A DNA stretch of 64,000 bases from NCBI RefSeq assembly GCF_022761015.1, contig NZ_JAKWJQ010000001.1, positions 186,001-250,000 of the forward strand. Reading direction: 5' to 3'. Source of the DNA: Humibacter sp. RRB41. GTDB lineage: Bacteria; Actinomycetota; Actinomycetes; Actinomycetales; Microbacteriaceae. Shown piece by piece: positions 51,666-60,585 of the stretch. The position numbers and the translations under genes were made by a program. The notes beneath the pieces were generated by a model. It made no database searches. It was not told where the DNA came from and was given only the letters and a program-made list of their open reading frames with translations. Numbering within the stretch: position 1 is the first letter of the stretch; the number at the start of each line of letters is the position of its first letter.

Positions 51666-51953
51666 AGGGCGCGTGAGGGCCACGAAGAGGTGGGTAGGCA
51701 CGTCGGCGAGGGCGGCTGTGTCCTGGGGATAACTGGCTGATGCCTGTGCATAACCCCGCCGAGAAGGCGTTTCGGCCCCATGATCGGGTGAAGATCCGGT
51801 CGGAAAGCCCGGAAATCCGCGGAATTATGGGGCCGAATGGTACTTTGAGGGCGGTTTGCGGGGCACTCCCGCTCACCGAATCCATGCGGCTCATAGCCGT
51901 GAACTTCAACACCAATCGCTGCTCAGCAGCAGGACGTCCGAGGAGGACACTCA

Positions 51954-52241
51954 ATGGCTGACAAGTCGCTGAACAAGACCGAGCTCGTTGCGGCAGTCGC
52001 CGCGTCGACCGGTCAGAGCCAGGCTGCCGTGGGGGCTGTGGTCGACGCTTTCTTCGCGACCATCGCCGAGACCGTCGCAGGCGGGGGCAAGGTCACAATC
52101 CCGGGCTGGCTCGCTGCCGAGCGTACGTCGACGGCTGCGCGCACCGGACGCAATCCGCAGACCGGCGCCGAGATCAAGATCCCGGCCGGCCACCGCGTCA
52201 AGTTGACCGCGGGCAGCAAGCTCAAGGCTTCCGTCAAGTAG
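51954..52241 (+). CDS. hup: HU-family DNA-binding protein
   Basis: 95 residues. NKTELVAAVAASTGQSQAAVGAVVDAFFATI forms the helical base and RTGRNPQTGAEIKIPAGHRVKLTAGSKLK the DNA-binding arm and last strand with the G-R-N-P tip. It lacks the long Lys/Ala tail of mycobacterial HupB. GAGGAGG is seven bases upstream. It compacts the nucleoid. Confidence 0.93.
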   Translation: MADKSLNKTELVAAVAASTGQSQAAVGAVVDAFFATIAETVAGGGKVTIPGWLAAERTSTAARTGRNPQTGAEIKIPAGHRVKLTAGSKLKASVK

Positions 52242-52260
52242 TCTCAGCGCCTCACGCAAG

Positions 52261-52293
52261 GAGGGGATGCCGGTTCGCCGGCATTCCCTCTTT
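52261..52293 (+). terminator. Terminator after hup
   Basis: GAGGGGATGCCGG (52261-52273), a TTCG tetraloop, and CCGGCATTCCCTC (52278-52290) form a 13-base-pair stem with one G-U pair, followed by TTT. It starts 20 bases after the hup stop. Confidence 0.85.
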
Positions 52294-52413
52294 CGCATCT
52301 GCGCCCGTTGTGCCGGCGCCCTCACCGCGTCCACAGCTGACGTCGGCGGCGGAGCCTGCCACAGGCATCCTCGTCTCGCCGGATGTCAAGGATCGCGCGA
52401 CTACTCTTGATGG

Positions 52414-54438
52414 GTGAGCAGAGTGCAGCGCGTCGCGGGTCCCGTCGCGCTCGTGGTCTTCGGACTCATCGCAATTCTCGTCGCACTCGGGTACGGCGGC
52501 GGTGCGTCCGCTCCTGCCCTGCTCGACCCGGGGCCGATCGTGCGCTGGGGTCTGCCGATCGCCAACCTCTTCGTCAATCTCAGCGCCGCGGGCATGATCG
52601 GCGCCCTCGTGCTGGCGTGTTTCGCGCTCAGCCCGAAGGAGCCCGAATACGACAGGGCGTTGGATGTCGCGGCCGGCTCCGCCGCGGTCATGACGATCGT
52701 CAGCGCCATCACCGGGGTGCTCACCTACCTGGACGTCACGGGGTCGCCACTCTCGTTCGATCAGTCGTTCAGCGACGGCATCAGCCAGTTCGCCACGCAG
52801 ATCTCCATCGGGCAGGTCTGGCTGGCGATCACGCTGATCGCGGCGGTCTCCACCGTGCTGTGCTTCGCCGTGCGCAACCAGACCGCCCTCGTCTTCGTCA
52901 CGATCCTCGCGTTCTTCACTCTGCTGCCGATGGCGCTGAGCGGCCATGCAGCCGGAACGGCAGGACACGACCAGGCGATCACGTCGCTCGGGCTGCACAT
53001 CGCGTTCGCCGCGATCTGGCTCGGCGGCCTGCTCACGATGGTGCTCATCCGCAAGACCCTGCACGGTGAGCGGCTCGTCACCGTGCTCGAGCGCTACTCG
53101 ACCCTCGCAATCATCTCGTTCGTCGTCGTCGCGTTCTCGGGCATCATCAACGCCGACCTGCGCATCGGAACGCTGCAGAACCTGCTCACCTCCTACGGCG
53201 TGCTCGTGCTGGTCAAGACCCTTGCGCTCGTCGCCCTCGGCCTGTTCGGAATGTTCCAGCGGCGCTATCTGATCGGCCGACTCAAGCGCACCGGCGGCCG
53301 CAAGCTCTTCTGGTGGCTGGTCTCCGCAGAGCTTGCTTTCATGGGGATCGCCGAAGGCGTTGCCGCAGCCCTGGCGCGCACCGCCACGCCGGTCGCCGAC
53401 GTCCCGGTGTCCGCCCCGACACCCGCAGAGGTGCTCACCGGCGAACCACTACCCGCCCCACTCACGCTCGCCCGCTATGTCTTCGGCGTGAACGTCGATC
53501 CGCTCTGGCTGATCGGATGCTGCTTCGCGCTCTTCTTCTACATCGCCGCCGTCGTGCGGCTGCATCGACGTGGCGACAAGTGGCCGGTCGGGCGGACGAT
53601 CGCATGGATCGCGGGCATCCTGCTGCTGCTCTGGGTCACCAACGGCGGCATCAACGTGTACGAGAAGTACCTCTTCTCGAGCCACATGCTCGCGCACATG
53701 CTGCTCACGATGGCGGTGCCCCTGCTCCTCGTTCCCGGCGCGCCGGTCACGCTCGCGCTCAGGACGATCAAGAAACGCAGCGACGGATCCCGCGGTGCGC
53801 GTGAGTGGATCCTGCTCGTCGTTCATTCGAGGGTGGCGACGGTACTGACGCATCCGCTCACGGCCGCCGTGCTGTTCGCAGGCTCCCTCTGGGTCTTCTA
53901 CTACTCACCGCTGTTCAGTTGGGCGACCACCGATCACATCGGACACGAGTGGATGATCTTCCACTTCTTGATCGTCGGCTATCTGTTCGTTCAATCCTTG
54001 ATCGGCATCGACCCGGTGCACTACCGATTCCCGTATCCGCTGCGGCTCGTGCTGCTCCTGGCCACGATGGCGTTCCACGCGTTCTTCGGTCTGTCGATCC
54101 TCACCACGAACGGCCTGTTCCTCGCCGATTGGTTCGGGGCTATGGGCCGAACGTGGGGCTCGACGCCGCTCGGCGACCAGCAGCTCGCCGGTGGCATCGC
54201 CTGGAGCATCGGCGAGATCCCGACCCTCGTGCTGGCCATCGTCGTGGCCGTGCAGTGGAGCGGCAGCGATGCGAAGGAGAGCAAGCGCAGCGATCGTAAA
54301 GCCGATCGCGACGGCGACGCCGATCTCGTCGCCTACAACGCGATGCTGCAGCGCATGGCATCCACCGACCCCGATGGTGGAGGCGAGGGCACCGGGACCA
54401 ACGCCCCGTCGGATGTCGCGAAGGAGCCCCAGCGTTGA
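52414..54438 (+). CDS. CopD-CtaG fusion membrane protein
   Basis: 674 residues with about 15-16 membrane helices. The amino half (to about 330) is a CopD-type copper-resistance domain (HIAFAAIWLGGLL, SGIINADLRIGTL). The carboxyl half is the caa3-type cytochrome oxidase assembly protein CtaG (SSHMLAHMLLTMAVPLLLVPGAP, DHIGHEWMIFHFLIVGYLF, MAFHAFFGLSIL) rich in His. The fusion is common in actinobacteria and probably moves copper for oxidase assembly. The tail of about 60 residues is charged and disordered. Confidence 0.9.
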   Translation: MSRVQRVAGPVALVVFGLIAILVALGYGGGASAPALLDPGPIVRWGLPIANLFVNLSAAGMIGALVLACFALSPKEPEYDRALDVAAGSAAVMTIVSAITGVLTYLDVTGSPLSFDQSFSDGISQFATQISIGQVWLAITLIAAVSTVLCFAVRNQTALVFVTILAFFTLLPMALSGHAAGTAGHDQAITSLGLHIAFAAIWLGGLLTMVLIRKTLHGERLVTVLERYSTLAIISFVVVAFSGIINADLRIGTLQNLLTSYGVLVLVKTLALVALGLFGMFQRRYLIGRLKRTGGRKLFWWLVSAELAFMGIAEGVAAALARTATPVADVPVSAPTPAEVLTGEPLPAPLTLARYVFGVNVDPLWLIGCCFALFFYIAAVVRLHRRGDKWPVGRTIAWIAGILLLLWVTNGGINVYEKYLFSSHMLAHMLLTMAVPLLLVPGAPVTLALRTIKKRSDGSRGAREWILLVVHSRVATVLTHPLTAAVLFAGSLWVFYYSPLFSWATTDHIGHEWMIFHFLIVGYLFVQSLIGIDPVHYRFPYPLRLVLLLATMAFHAFFGLSILTTNGLFLADWFGAMGRTWGSTPLGDQQLAGGIAWSIGEIPTLVLAIVVAVQWSGSDAKESKRSDRKADRDGDADLVAYNAMLQRMASTDPDGGGEGTGTNAPSDVAKEPQR

Positions 54439-55718
54439 GCGCGGTGAACCTCACTGCCGAGCAGTCCGCCGTGTACGACGCCATCGAGCACACGCGCGAC
54501 CACGTGTTCGTCACCGGGCGTGCGGGTACCGGAAAGTCGACGCTTCTGAATCACCTCAGTTGGAACACCGACAAGCAGCTCGTGATCAGCGCACCGACCG
54601 GAGTGGCGGCGCTCAACGTCGGCGGCCAGACCATCCATTCTCTGCTGCGCCTGCCGATCGGCGTCATCGCCGACCACGATCTCGACCAGCCCCGCGAGCT
54701 CGTCAAGCTGCTGAACACCATCGACACGCTCGTGATCGACGAGGTCTCGATGGTGAACGCAGACCTGATGGATGCCATCGACCGCGCCCTGCGCCAGGCC
54801 AGACAGCGCAAACTCGAACCCTTCGGCGGCGTGCAGATCGTGCTCTTCGGCGATCCCTACCAGCTCGCTCCCGTACCGGGCGACTCGGAGGAGCGGGCCT
54901 ACTTCGCCGACCATTACCGGTCGATGTGGTTCTTCGACGCGAAGGTGTGGCAGGAGACGACGCTGCACCGCTTCGAGCTCGGCGAGATCCACCGGCAGCA
55001 CGAGCTCGATTTCAAGCTCATGCTCAACGCCGTGCGCCACGGGCGGGTCACGAAGGAGATCGCAGACCGGCTGAACGACATGGGAGCGCGCCCGGCGCCC
55101 GATGACGGAACGATCACGCTCGCGACGCGCAACGATTCCGTGAACCGCATCAACGCATCCGCTCTGGCGAAGCTGCCAGGGCGAGCACTCACTGCCAAGG
55201 CCGAGGTCTCAGGTGATTTCGGCACACGTAACTTTCCTGCAGACGAGACGCTCGAGCTGAAGGTGGGCGCGCAGGTGATGTTCCTGCGCAACGACAGCGG
55301 TCAGGGCGGCGACTGGCCGCGCTGGGTGAATGGAACCATCGGAACCGTGGTGCGTATCGACTCGACCGTGTTCGTCGATGTCGACGGCGATGTGCACGAT
55401 GTCGAACCCGCCGTGTGGGAGCGATTCAAGTACACCTACAATCCGCTGACCAAGAAGCTCACGAAAGACATCGCCGCCGAGTTCACGCAGTTTCCGCTGC
55501 GGCTGGCATGGGCGGTCACGATCCACAAGTCGCAGGGGAAGACCTACGACAGTGCGATCGTCGACCTCGGCGCACGGGCGTTCAGCCCGGGACAGACCTA
55601 TGTCGCGCTCAGCAGGCTGACCTCGCTCGAGGGCCTCTACCTGACCCGGCCGCTCAGGCCGAGCGACGTGCTCGTCGACCGTGACGTCGACCGTTTCATG
55701 AGCAATCGCGAGGACTGA
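54435..55718 (+). CDS. ATP-dependent helicase, PIF1/RecD-like
   Basis: 427 residues, superfamily 1B. Walker A is TGRAGTGKST (about 27-36), Walker B is TLVIDEVSMVNADL, and motif III is VLFGDPYQLAPV. The carboxyl UvrD/RecD-like part shows WAVTIHKSQGKTYD and YVALSRLTSLEGLYL. It likely unwinds DNA 5'-3'. The TTG start has AAGGAG eight bases upstream and overlaps the CopD-CtaG stop by four bases. Confidence 0.9.
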   Translation: MSAVNLTAEQSAVYDAIEHTRDHVFVTGRAGTGKSTLLNHLSWNTDKQLVISAPTGVAALNVGGQTIHSLLRLPIGVIADHDLDQPRELVKLLNTIDTLVIDEVSMVNADLMDAIDRALRQARQRKLEPFGGVQIVLFGDPYQLAPVPGDSEERAYFADHYRSMWFFDAKVWQETTLHRFELGEIHRQHELDFKLMLNAVRHGRVTKEIADRLNDMGARPAPDDGTITLATRNDSVNRINASALAKLPGRALTAKAEVSGDFGTRNFPADETLELKVGAQVMFLRNDSGQGGDWPRWVNGTIGTVVRIDSTVFVDVDGDVHDVEPAVWERFKYTYNPLTKKLTKDIAAEFTQFPLRLAWAVTIHKSQGKTYDSAIVDLGARAFSPGQTYVALSRLTSLEGLYLTRPLRPSDVLVDRDVDRFMSNRED

Positions 55719-55783
55719 ACCGTCGCTGCCGGAACGTAGCCCGGCCGCGGGGTGGACGTCGGCGCAGACCCATCAGTCCACGC

Positions 55784-55827
55784 CTGTGGTCAGACCACAG
55801 TCGGGCGAGAGTCATCCGAACGGATGA
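55784..55827. promoter_or_regulatory. Two adjacent perfect palindromes
   Basis: CTGTGGTC-A-GACCACAG at 55784-55800 and TCATCCG-AA-CGGATGA at 55812-55827 (the last base pairs with 55812). They lie 65 bases after the helicase stop and about 100 before the lipoprotein gene. One may end transcription and the other may be an operator. The rest of the 211-base gap shows nothing. Confidence 0.5.
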
Positions 55828-55929
55828 TTTCCGGTCGGAAGTTGCCGTCTCGTTACCGTTGACTCCCGGTGAACGGCGGAAGCACGCATAGGCTGAAGAA
55901 CAGGATCCGGGGGGACCGCGGGGGGATGT

Positions 55930-57288
55930 ATGTCACGGCCAAGGGGGCGCAGCCGTCGGCTGACGCTGATCGCGGGAGCGCTGAGCACAGTGCTCGCGAC
56001 CTCGCTCGCCCTCGCGGGGTGTACGCAGGAGGTGGGCGGAACGCCCGAGCCGTCGCAGGCATCCGTGACGCTTCCGTCGAGTGAGTCCAACTCGATCAAG
56101 ACCGCAGTGACGGATGCCATGAAGCTCGTCGGGACGCCGGGCGCGATCGTCGGCGTGTGGGCTCCGTGGGCCGGCAGCTACGAAGCGGGCATCGGCACGA
56201 CGACCGTCAAGGGCAAGGTGCCCGTCGGCGTGAACATGCCGTGGCGGGTCGGCTCCGTCACCAAGTCGATGACCTGCACCGTGCTGCTCTCGCTCGCGCA
56301 GAAGGGCACGGTCTCGCTCGACGACCCCGTTTCGAAGTACCTGCCTCGCGTCGTGGGCATCGACGGGCTGAAGCTCGGGCAGCTGTGCCAGAACACGTCG
56401 GGGCTCGGCGACTATATGAGCGCTCTCGGGCCGCAGTTCGTCGACAACCCGCTGCGCACGTATGTTCCGATGGAGTTGCTCTCGGACGGCATGGGTCAAC
56501 CCCGCGCCGGAACGCCCGGTCAGCGCTGGTCGTATTCGAACGCGGGCTACGTCCTGCTCGGCATGGCGCTGCAAGCGGCGACCGGAAAGGACTGGCAGTC
56601 GCTGTACAGCAGCGAGGTGTTCGGCCCGCTCGGCATGACGTCGTCCATGCTGCCGAGCGGCACGGACATACCGGGGTCGAAACTGCACGGCTACGCCACC
56701 TCGCTGGATGCCATCACGGGCGATCCGAAGTGCGGAACGGTGATGGATGACACGCGGCTCGCGCCGAGCTCGGCGTGGACCGCATCGGGCGTCGTCTCGA
56801 ACCTGTCGGACCTGAAGACGTTCGCGCAGTCGTTCGCCACGACATCACTGCTGAAGGGCGACGAGAAGAAGGCCGCGTGGCAGACGGTGCCGCTCGGAGC
56901 GAATGTCGCCGCGTGGCAGGCCTACGGGATGGGCGGTATCCAGCTCGGCCCGATGCGCGGGCACGACGGGTCGGTCCCCGGATTCATCACGTCGATGCTC
57001 AGCGATCCCAGCTCGGGACTCACTGTCGTGGTGATGCTCAACGACTCGACGTCGGGCGCCGCCTACGCCCAGGCGCTCGCCATGCGGCTCGCGGCGATCG
57101 CCGCCGCCTTCACACCGGCGGCCGGCCACAAGGCGCCGAGCATCAAACTGCCGTGGACGGCGGATGCCGCTGCCGCCTCGATCAACCAGCTCGCGGTGTG
57201 CCGAGCACCTGGTTCGCCACCTGCACCGAAGCCGGCACCCGTGCCGAAGCCTGCGCCGGCCGTCTACCAGCCGCTTCCTTCGAACTGA
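55930..57288 (+). CDS. Lipoprotein serine hydrolase, class C beta-lactamase fold
   Basis: 452 residues. Lipoprotein signal with lipobox LALAGC (about 26-31), so it is anchored outside the membrane. The S-x-x-K motif is SVTK in RVGSVTKSMTCTV, the Y-x-N motif is YSN in WSYSNAGYVLLG and the third motif region is HDGSVPGF. It may act on peptidoglycan peptides or on beta-lactams. The end is a Pro/Lys-rich tail (PPAPKPAPVPKPAP). GGGGG precedes the ATG. Confidence 0.88.
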   Translation: MSRPRGRSRRLTLIAGALSTVLATSLALAGCTQEVGGTPEPSQASVTLPSSESNSIKTAVTDAMKLVGTPGAIVGVWAPWAGSYEAGIGTTTVKGKVPVGVNMPWRVGSVTKSMTCTVLLSLAQKGTVSLDDPVSKYLPRVVGIDGLKLGQLCQNTSGLGDYMSALGPQFVDNPLRTYVPMELLSDGMGQPRAGTPGQRWSYSNAGYVLLGMALQAATGKDWQSLYSSEVFGPLGMTSSMLPSGTDIPGSKLHGYATSLDAITGDPKCGTVMDDTRLAPSSAWTASGVVSNLSDLKTFAQSFATTSLLKGDEKKAAWQTVPLGANVAAWQAYGMGGIQLGPMRGHDGSVPGFITSMLSDPSSGLTVVVMLNDSTSGAAYAQALAMRLAAIAAAFTPAAGHKAPSIKLPWTADAAAASINQLAVCRAPGSPPAPKPAPVPKPAPAVYQPLPSN

Positions 57289-57363
57289 GCGCCTCCATCG
57301 ATCTGAGCGCCTCCTTCGAACCGGGCTCGGCCGTCGAGCCGTCTTCGGCTCTAGGCTCTACGC

Positions 57364-57882
57364 ATGCCTATCGTGCCGGACACCAAGAATTGGACGTGGG
57401 TGCTCGAACGCCCCTGCCCCGACTGCGGGTTCGACGCCGGGCTGATCGCGTTCGCCGACGTGCCGAGGATCACGCGTGACAACGTCACGGCCTGGATTCC
57501 AGTGCTCGAGCGCGCGGACGTGCGGGTGCGACCCGACGAGAGCACATGGTCTCCGCTGGAGTACTCGGCGCACGTTCGCGACGTGTTCCGCGTCTTCGCC
57601 GGAAGGTTGCGGCTCATGCTCGATGAAGACGACCCCGAATTCGAGAACTGGGACCAGGACGCCACGGCGATCGCCGAACGGTACGCCGAGCAGAACCCGG
57701 CAGAGGTCGCGTTCGACCTGCGTAACGCCGGACTTGCACTGGCGGATGCCTTCGAGCGCGTTCCGCAGGCCGCCCTCGGTCGTACCGGCCGCCGCAGCGA
57801 CGGCTCGGTGTTCACGGTCGAGACGCTGGCGCTGTACTACATCCACGACCCGTTGCATCACCTCTGGGACGTCTCGCACTGA
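57364..57882 (+). CDS. DinB-family protein
   Basis: 172 residues. A four-helix bundle with the metal-binding histidines visible in EYSAHVRDVF (about 69) and YYIHDPLHHLWDVSH at the end. DinB/MDMPI proteins are often thiol-dependent transferases using mycothiol in actinobacteria; the substrate is unknown. The opening WTWVLERPCPDCGFDA with C-x-x-C is characteristic of one DinB subgroup. Convergent with the OmpA-like gene. Confidence 0.82.
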   Translation: MPIVPDTKNWTWVLERPCPDCGFDAGLIAFADVPRITRDNVTAWIPVLERADVRVRPDESTWSPLEYSAHVRDVFRVFAGRLRLMLDEDDPEFENWDQDATAIAERYAEQNPAEVAFDLRNAGLALADAFERVPQAALGRTGRRSDGSVFTVETLALYYIHDPLHHLWDVSH

Positions 57883-57959
57883 GGTGTACAGCTCCCTGGG
57901 CGAGCGCGACCGCGTCGAAGGCGGCCTTCTACTCGGCTCTCGATCGCCTGGGTGTGGAG

Positions 57960-59141
57960 CTATCCGCAGAGGGCCACGCCCGGCGAGGTGAGGATGACGG
58001 TGCGGTTCTGTTCGGCGAGGGCGTCGGAGTACGTGCCCGAGGCATCCGTCTCGGTCTTGAACCCGCACCACTCGTGACCGACGCCGGCTGTGGTGAGCAG
58101 TGACGCGGAGACGCCGAGGGCGACGAGGGCCTGCTTGACGGCATCCGCTCGTTGTTTCGACAGAGTGAGGTCTGCCGTGTTGCTCGTCGCCTGATCCTTC
58201 GAAGCGGTGCCCGTGATCGTGATCACCTGCCCGTTCTGCTCGATGGAGGGCACGAGTCCGGCGAGAACCTTCTGCGCGGTCGACGAATCGGAGAACGTCG
58301 CGGTGTCCTTGACGAACAGCAGGTCGCCGTCGCGCACCACGATCGGCTGCGTCCAGTTCGTGTTGGTCGCCGTCGCGGGAACGGGCACAGCTGTCACGGC
58401 AGGCAGACCGCTGGCGGCCGAGCCGGATGCCGTCTCCGACAGCACCGAGAGCGTGCCGCCCGCCGCCTTGATGATCGCGCTCCAGATCGCTTGGAGGTTG
58501 CTGCGCGCGGTGATGGTCAGCGGTTGCTGGTCACCGGCAACGTCGCCCAGGCCGGACCAGTACACGGTGATGCCGGAGAGATCAGTCGGCAGCTCGCCCT
58601 TCGACTTCAGGTCGGCGACCACCGTCGACGGGTCGGCCGTGAGCAACCCGCTCACGGCGAAGTTCAGAGGGTCGACGGTCTGCAGCCCGCTTCCCACGAC
58701 GACGACGCCCATCGAGTTCTTGCCGAGTCCGCGCGCAGCCTGGTCGATGGAGTCGAGAAAGTCGACCTCGCCGGTGGATGCCTTGAGCCCGTTGATGTAG
58801 CCCGTCACCTGGGTGAGCTTGTTGCTCTGGTCACTGCGGCAGACGATCGCGTCGTTCGCGGTCGACCCGAGCAGCGTGGTTCCCATGGCCTGCGGCTTGC
58901 CCGACGGGACGACGATGGTGACGCTGCCGTTGGTCTGCCCTGCTGCCTTCAGCTGGGCGGTGGCGGATGTCGACAGCCGGGTCGCCGGCTCGTTGGCCGT
59001 GCTCCCGGCGACGACGCCGATGTTGCGCTTGTTCGTCTGGCTGCACGTGCCTGCGCCAGATGATGAGGAGCACGCGGTGAGTGCGACGGCGACGAGGCCG
59101 GCAGCGACGATCGGCCCGATGATGCGGAGTGGAAAGCGCAC
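57960..59141 (-). CDS. OmpA-domain lipoprotein, last gene of envelope cluster
   Basis: 393 residues. Lipoprotein signal with lipobox ALTAC. The middle (about 45-270) is a domain I do not recognise, with a GVVVVGSGLQTVDPLNF segment like a Rossmann or VWA strand. The carboxyl OmpA domain (about 280-385) has VITITGTASKDQATSN and LSKQRADAVKQALVALGV, which bind peptidoglycan in other proteins. The GTG start has GAGAGGA five bases upstream. Fourth gene of a run starting at 61287. Confidence 0.8.
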   Translation of the reverse strand: MRFPLRIIGPIVAAGLVAVALTACSSSSGAGTCSQTNKRNIGVVAGSTANEPATRLSTSATAQLKAAGQTNGSVTIVVPSGKPQAMGTTLLGSTANDAIVCRSDQSNKLTQVTGYINGLKASTGEVDFLDSIDQAARGLGKNSMGVVVVGSGLQTVDPLNFAVSGLLTADPSTVVADLKSKGELPTDLSGITVYWSGLGDVAGDQQPLTITARSNLQAIWSAIIKAAGGTLSVLSETASGSAASGLPAVTAVPVPATATNTNWTQPIVVRDGDLLFVKDTATFSDSSTAQKVLAGLVPSIEQNGQVITITGTASKDQATSNTADLTLSKQRADAVKQALVALGVSASLLTTAGVGHEWCGFKTETDASGTYSDALAEQNRTVILTSPGVALCG

Positions 59142-59191
59142 GGGAATCCTCTCGATGGTGGGGAGGTGGAGGAGCTGAGCGGCGACGGAGC

Positions 59192-60040
59192 TCAGTCGGC
59201 GGGAGCCGGCTGAGGGTTCGGTTCCGGTTCGCGGCGGAGCTGCAGCTCGTGGATGATCTGGCTCGTGCCCTGCGGGTCGCGTTGCCGCTCTGCGAGCTGC
59301 ATCGCGAGCCGGGCGCGCAGTTGCTCCAACCGGGAGCGGAGCACGTCCTGGGCGATGTCGTAGCGCGCGAGGTCTGACGCGTCTTGCGCGGCCTGCTGAG
59401 CGATGGCATCCGCTGCCTTGAGCTGCTCGGCGAGCAGTCGGTCGCGGTACCGACGCAACTTGGCGACCCGGTGCCATCCGCGCTCGACGGCGGTCACCAG
59501 GGGGCGGGTCGTGAGCCAGGCGGTGACGAAGCTCAGGGCGCCGGAGGTCACGAGCACGCCGAGCATGAGGAACGCCATGAGCGTGTCCGGCGCGGTCCAG
59601 GAGAAGCCCGTGGTGGCCGTCGACGTCGCACCGACGAGACCGGAAAGACCACCTGCGGTCTGCGCGTCGAGTCCGGCCTTGACCCGGGCGAGAGTGATGA
59701 CCACGAGGATCGCCGCCCACAGGATGCCGAGTCCGATCGCTACGGCTACCCAGCCGCGCGTGCTGATTCCGCTCTCGATGCGGCGCACGAGCACCGCGAT
59801 GATGTGCGGAATCGTCACGATCGCGGCGGAGATTCCGGCCGTGATGATGTACATCAATGCGCCGATCGACCCGTACTGGCTGTCGTTGCGCAACAGCAGC
59901 GTCAGCGTCTGCGACAGCAGGTAGTAGTCGACGGCGATCATGCCGATCAGCAGCACGTAGACCAGTACGTGCGTCACGGGCGCGAGCCGGCCGAGCCGGG
60001 GTCCGCCGCTCGGCGGTCTCATGACGATGTCGCGTGCCAT
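59192..60040 (-). CDS. Four-helix membrane protein with cytoplasmic coiled coil
   Basis: 282 residues. Membrane segments at about 22-45, 58-85, 97-120 and 151-177, then a long coiled coil (about 185-265: YRDRLLAEQLKAADAIAQQAAQDASDLARY) and a Pro-rich end. I do not recognise the family. It lies between the OmpA-like lipoprotein gene (50 bases) and a small coiled-coil gene (9 bases), so it may anchor the complex in the membrane. Confidence 0.65.
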   Translation of the reverse strand: MARDIVMRPPSGGPRLGRLAPVTHVLVYVLLIGMIAVDYYLLSQTLTLLLRNDSQYGSIGALMYIITAGISAAIVTIPHIIAVLVRRIESGISTRGWVAVAIGLGILWAAILVVITLARVKAGLDAQTAGGLSGLVGATSTATTGFSWTAPDTLMAFLMLGVLVTSGALSFVTAWLTTRPLVTAVERGWHRVAKLRRYRDRLLAEQLKAADAIAQQAAQDASDLARYDIAQDVLRSRLEQLRARLAMQLAERQRDPQGTSQIIHELQLRREPEPNPQPAPAD

Positions 60041-60049
60041 GGCTCCCCC

Positions 60050-60454
60050 TTACGCGTAACTGTGGAACTGCGGATCACGGTCGGCCAGTTTGCGCTCGAG
60101 CATCGCAGCGTCGGCCTCCGCCTTGGCGAGGTCGGCGTATGCGCCTTTCAGCGCGCCGTTCACGAGCTCGACCCTGGACTTCGCGATGGTCTGCAGCGCC
60201 TCGATCGTCGCCTCGTGCCGCGTGCGTTGCCGGGCGAGATCGGAGAGCCCCACGTTCTCGAATGCCGAGATCTCGTGCTCGAAGACGTCGAGGGTTTCGA
60301 CGTCGAGCGACCTCCTCATACGCCAGAGCCGCCAGCTCAGCCGGCGATACAGCCGTCGAACCTTGGGCAACGTGTACTCAACGGTTTCGAGGCCGAACGC
60401 GTCGTGCGTGTCGACCATGCCGACCACGGCGCCCTGCCGATTGCGTGCTGCCAT
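60050..60454 (-). CDS. Small coiled-coil protein of envelope cluster
   Basis: 134 residues, mostly charged helix: LYRRLSWRLWRMRRSL basic part, then LARQRTRHEATIEALQTIAKSRVELVNGALKGAYADLAKAEADAAML. No membrane helix and no known domain. AGGAGGGGAAC precedes the ATG. Encoded between the membrane protein and the larger coiled-coil protein, so likely a cytoplasmic partner. Confidence 0.6.
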   Translation of the reverse strand: MAARNRQGAVVGMVDTHDAFGLETVEYTLPKVRRLYRRLSWRLWRMRRSLDVETLDVFEHEISAFENVGLSDLARQRTRHEATIEALQTIAKSRVELVNGALKGAYADLAKAEADAAMLERKLADRDPQFHSYA

Positions 60455-60585
60455 GTTCCCCTCCTGCTTCCGATCGGATGTTCCGACCCGGCCCCCTGCC
60501 GCGTGGTGCGCACCTTCGGCGCACGACGGTGCAACAAGCTTGCGTGCCCCGCCCTGCCGTTTGCTGAACGGTCGGTGGACCTTTG

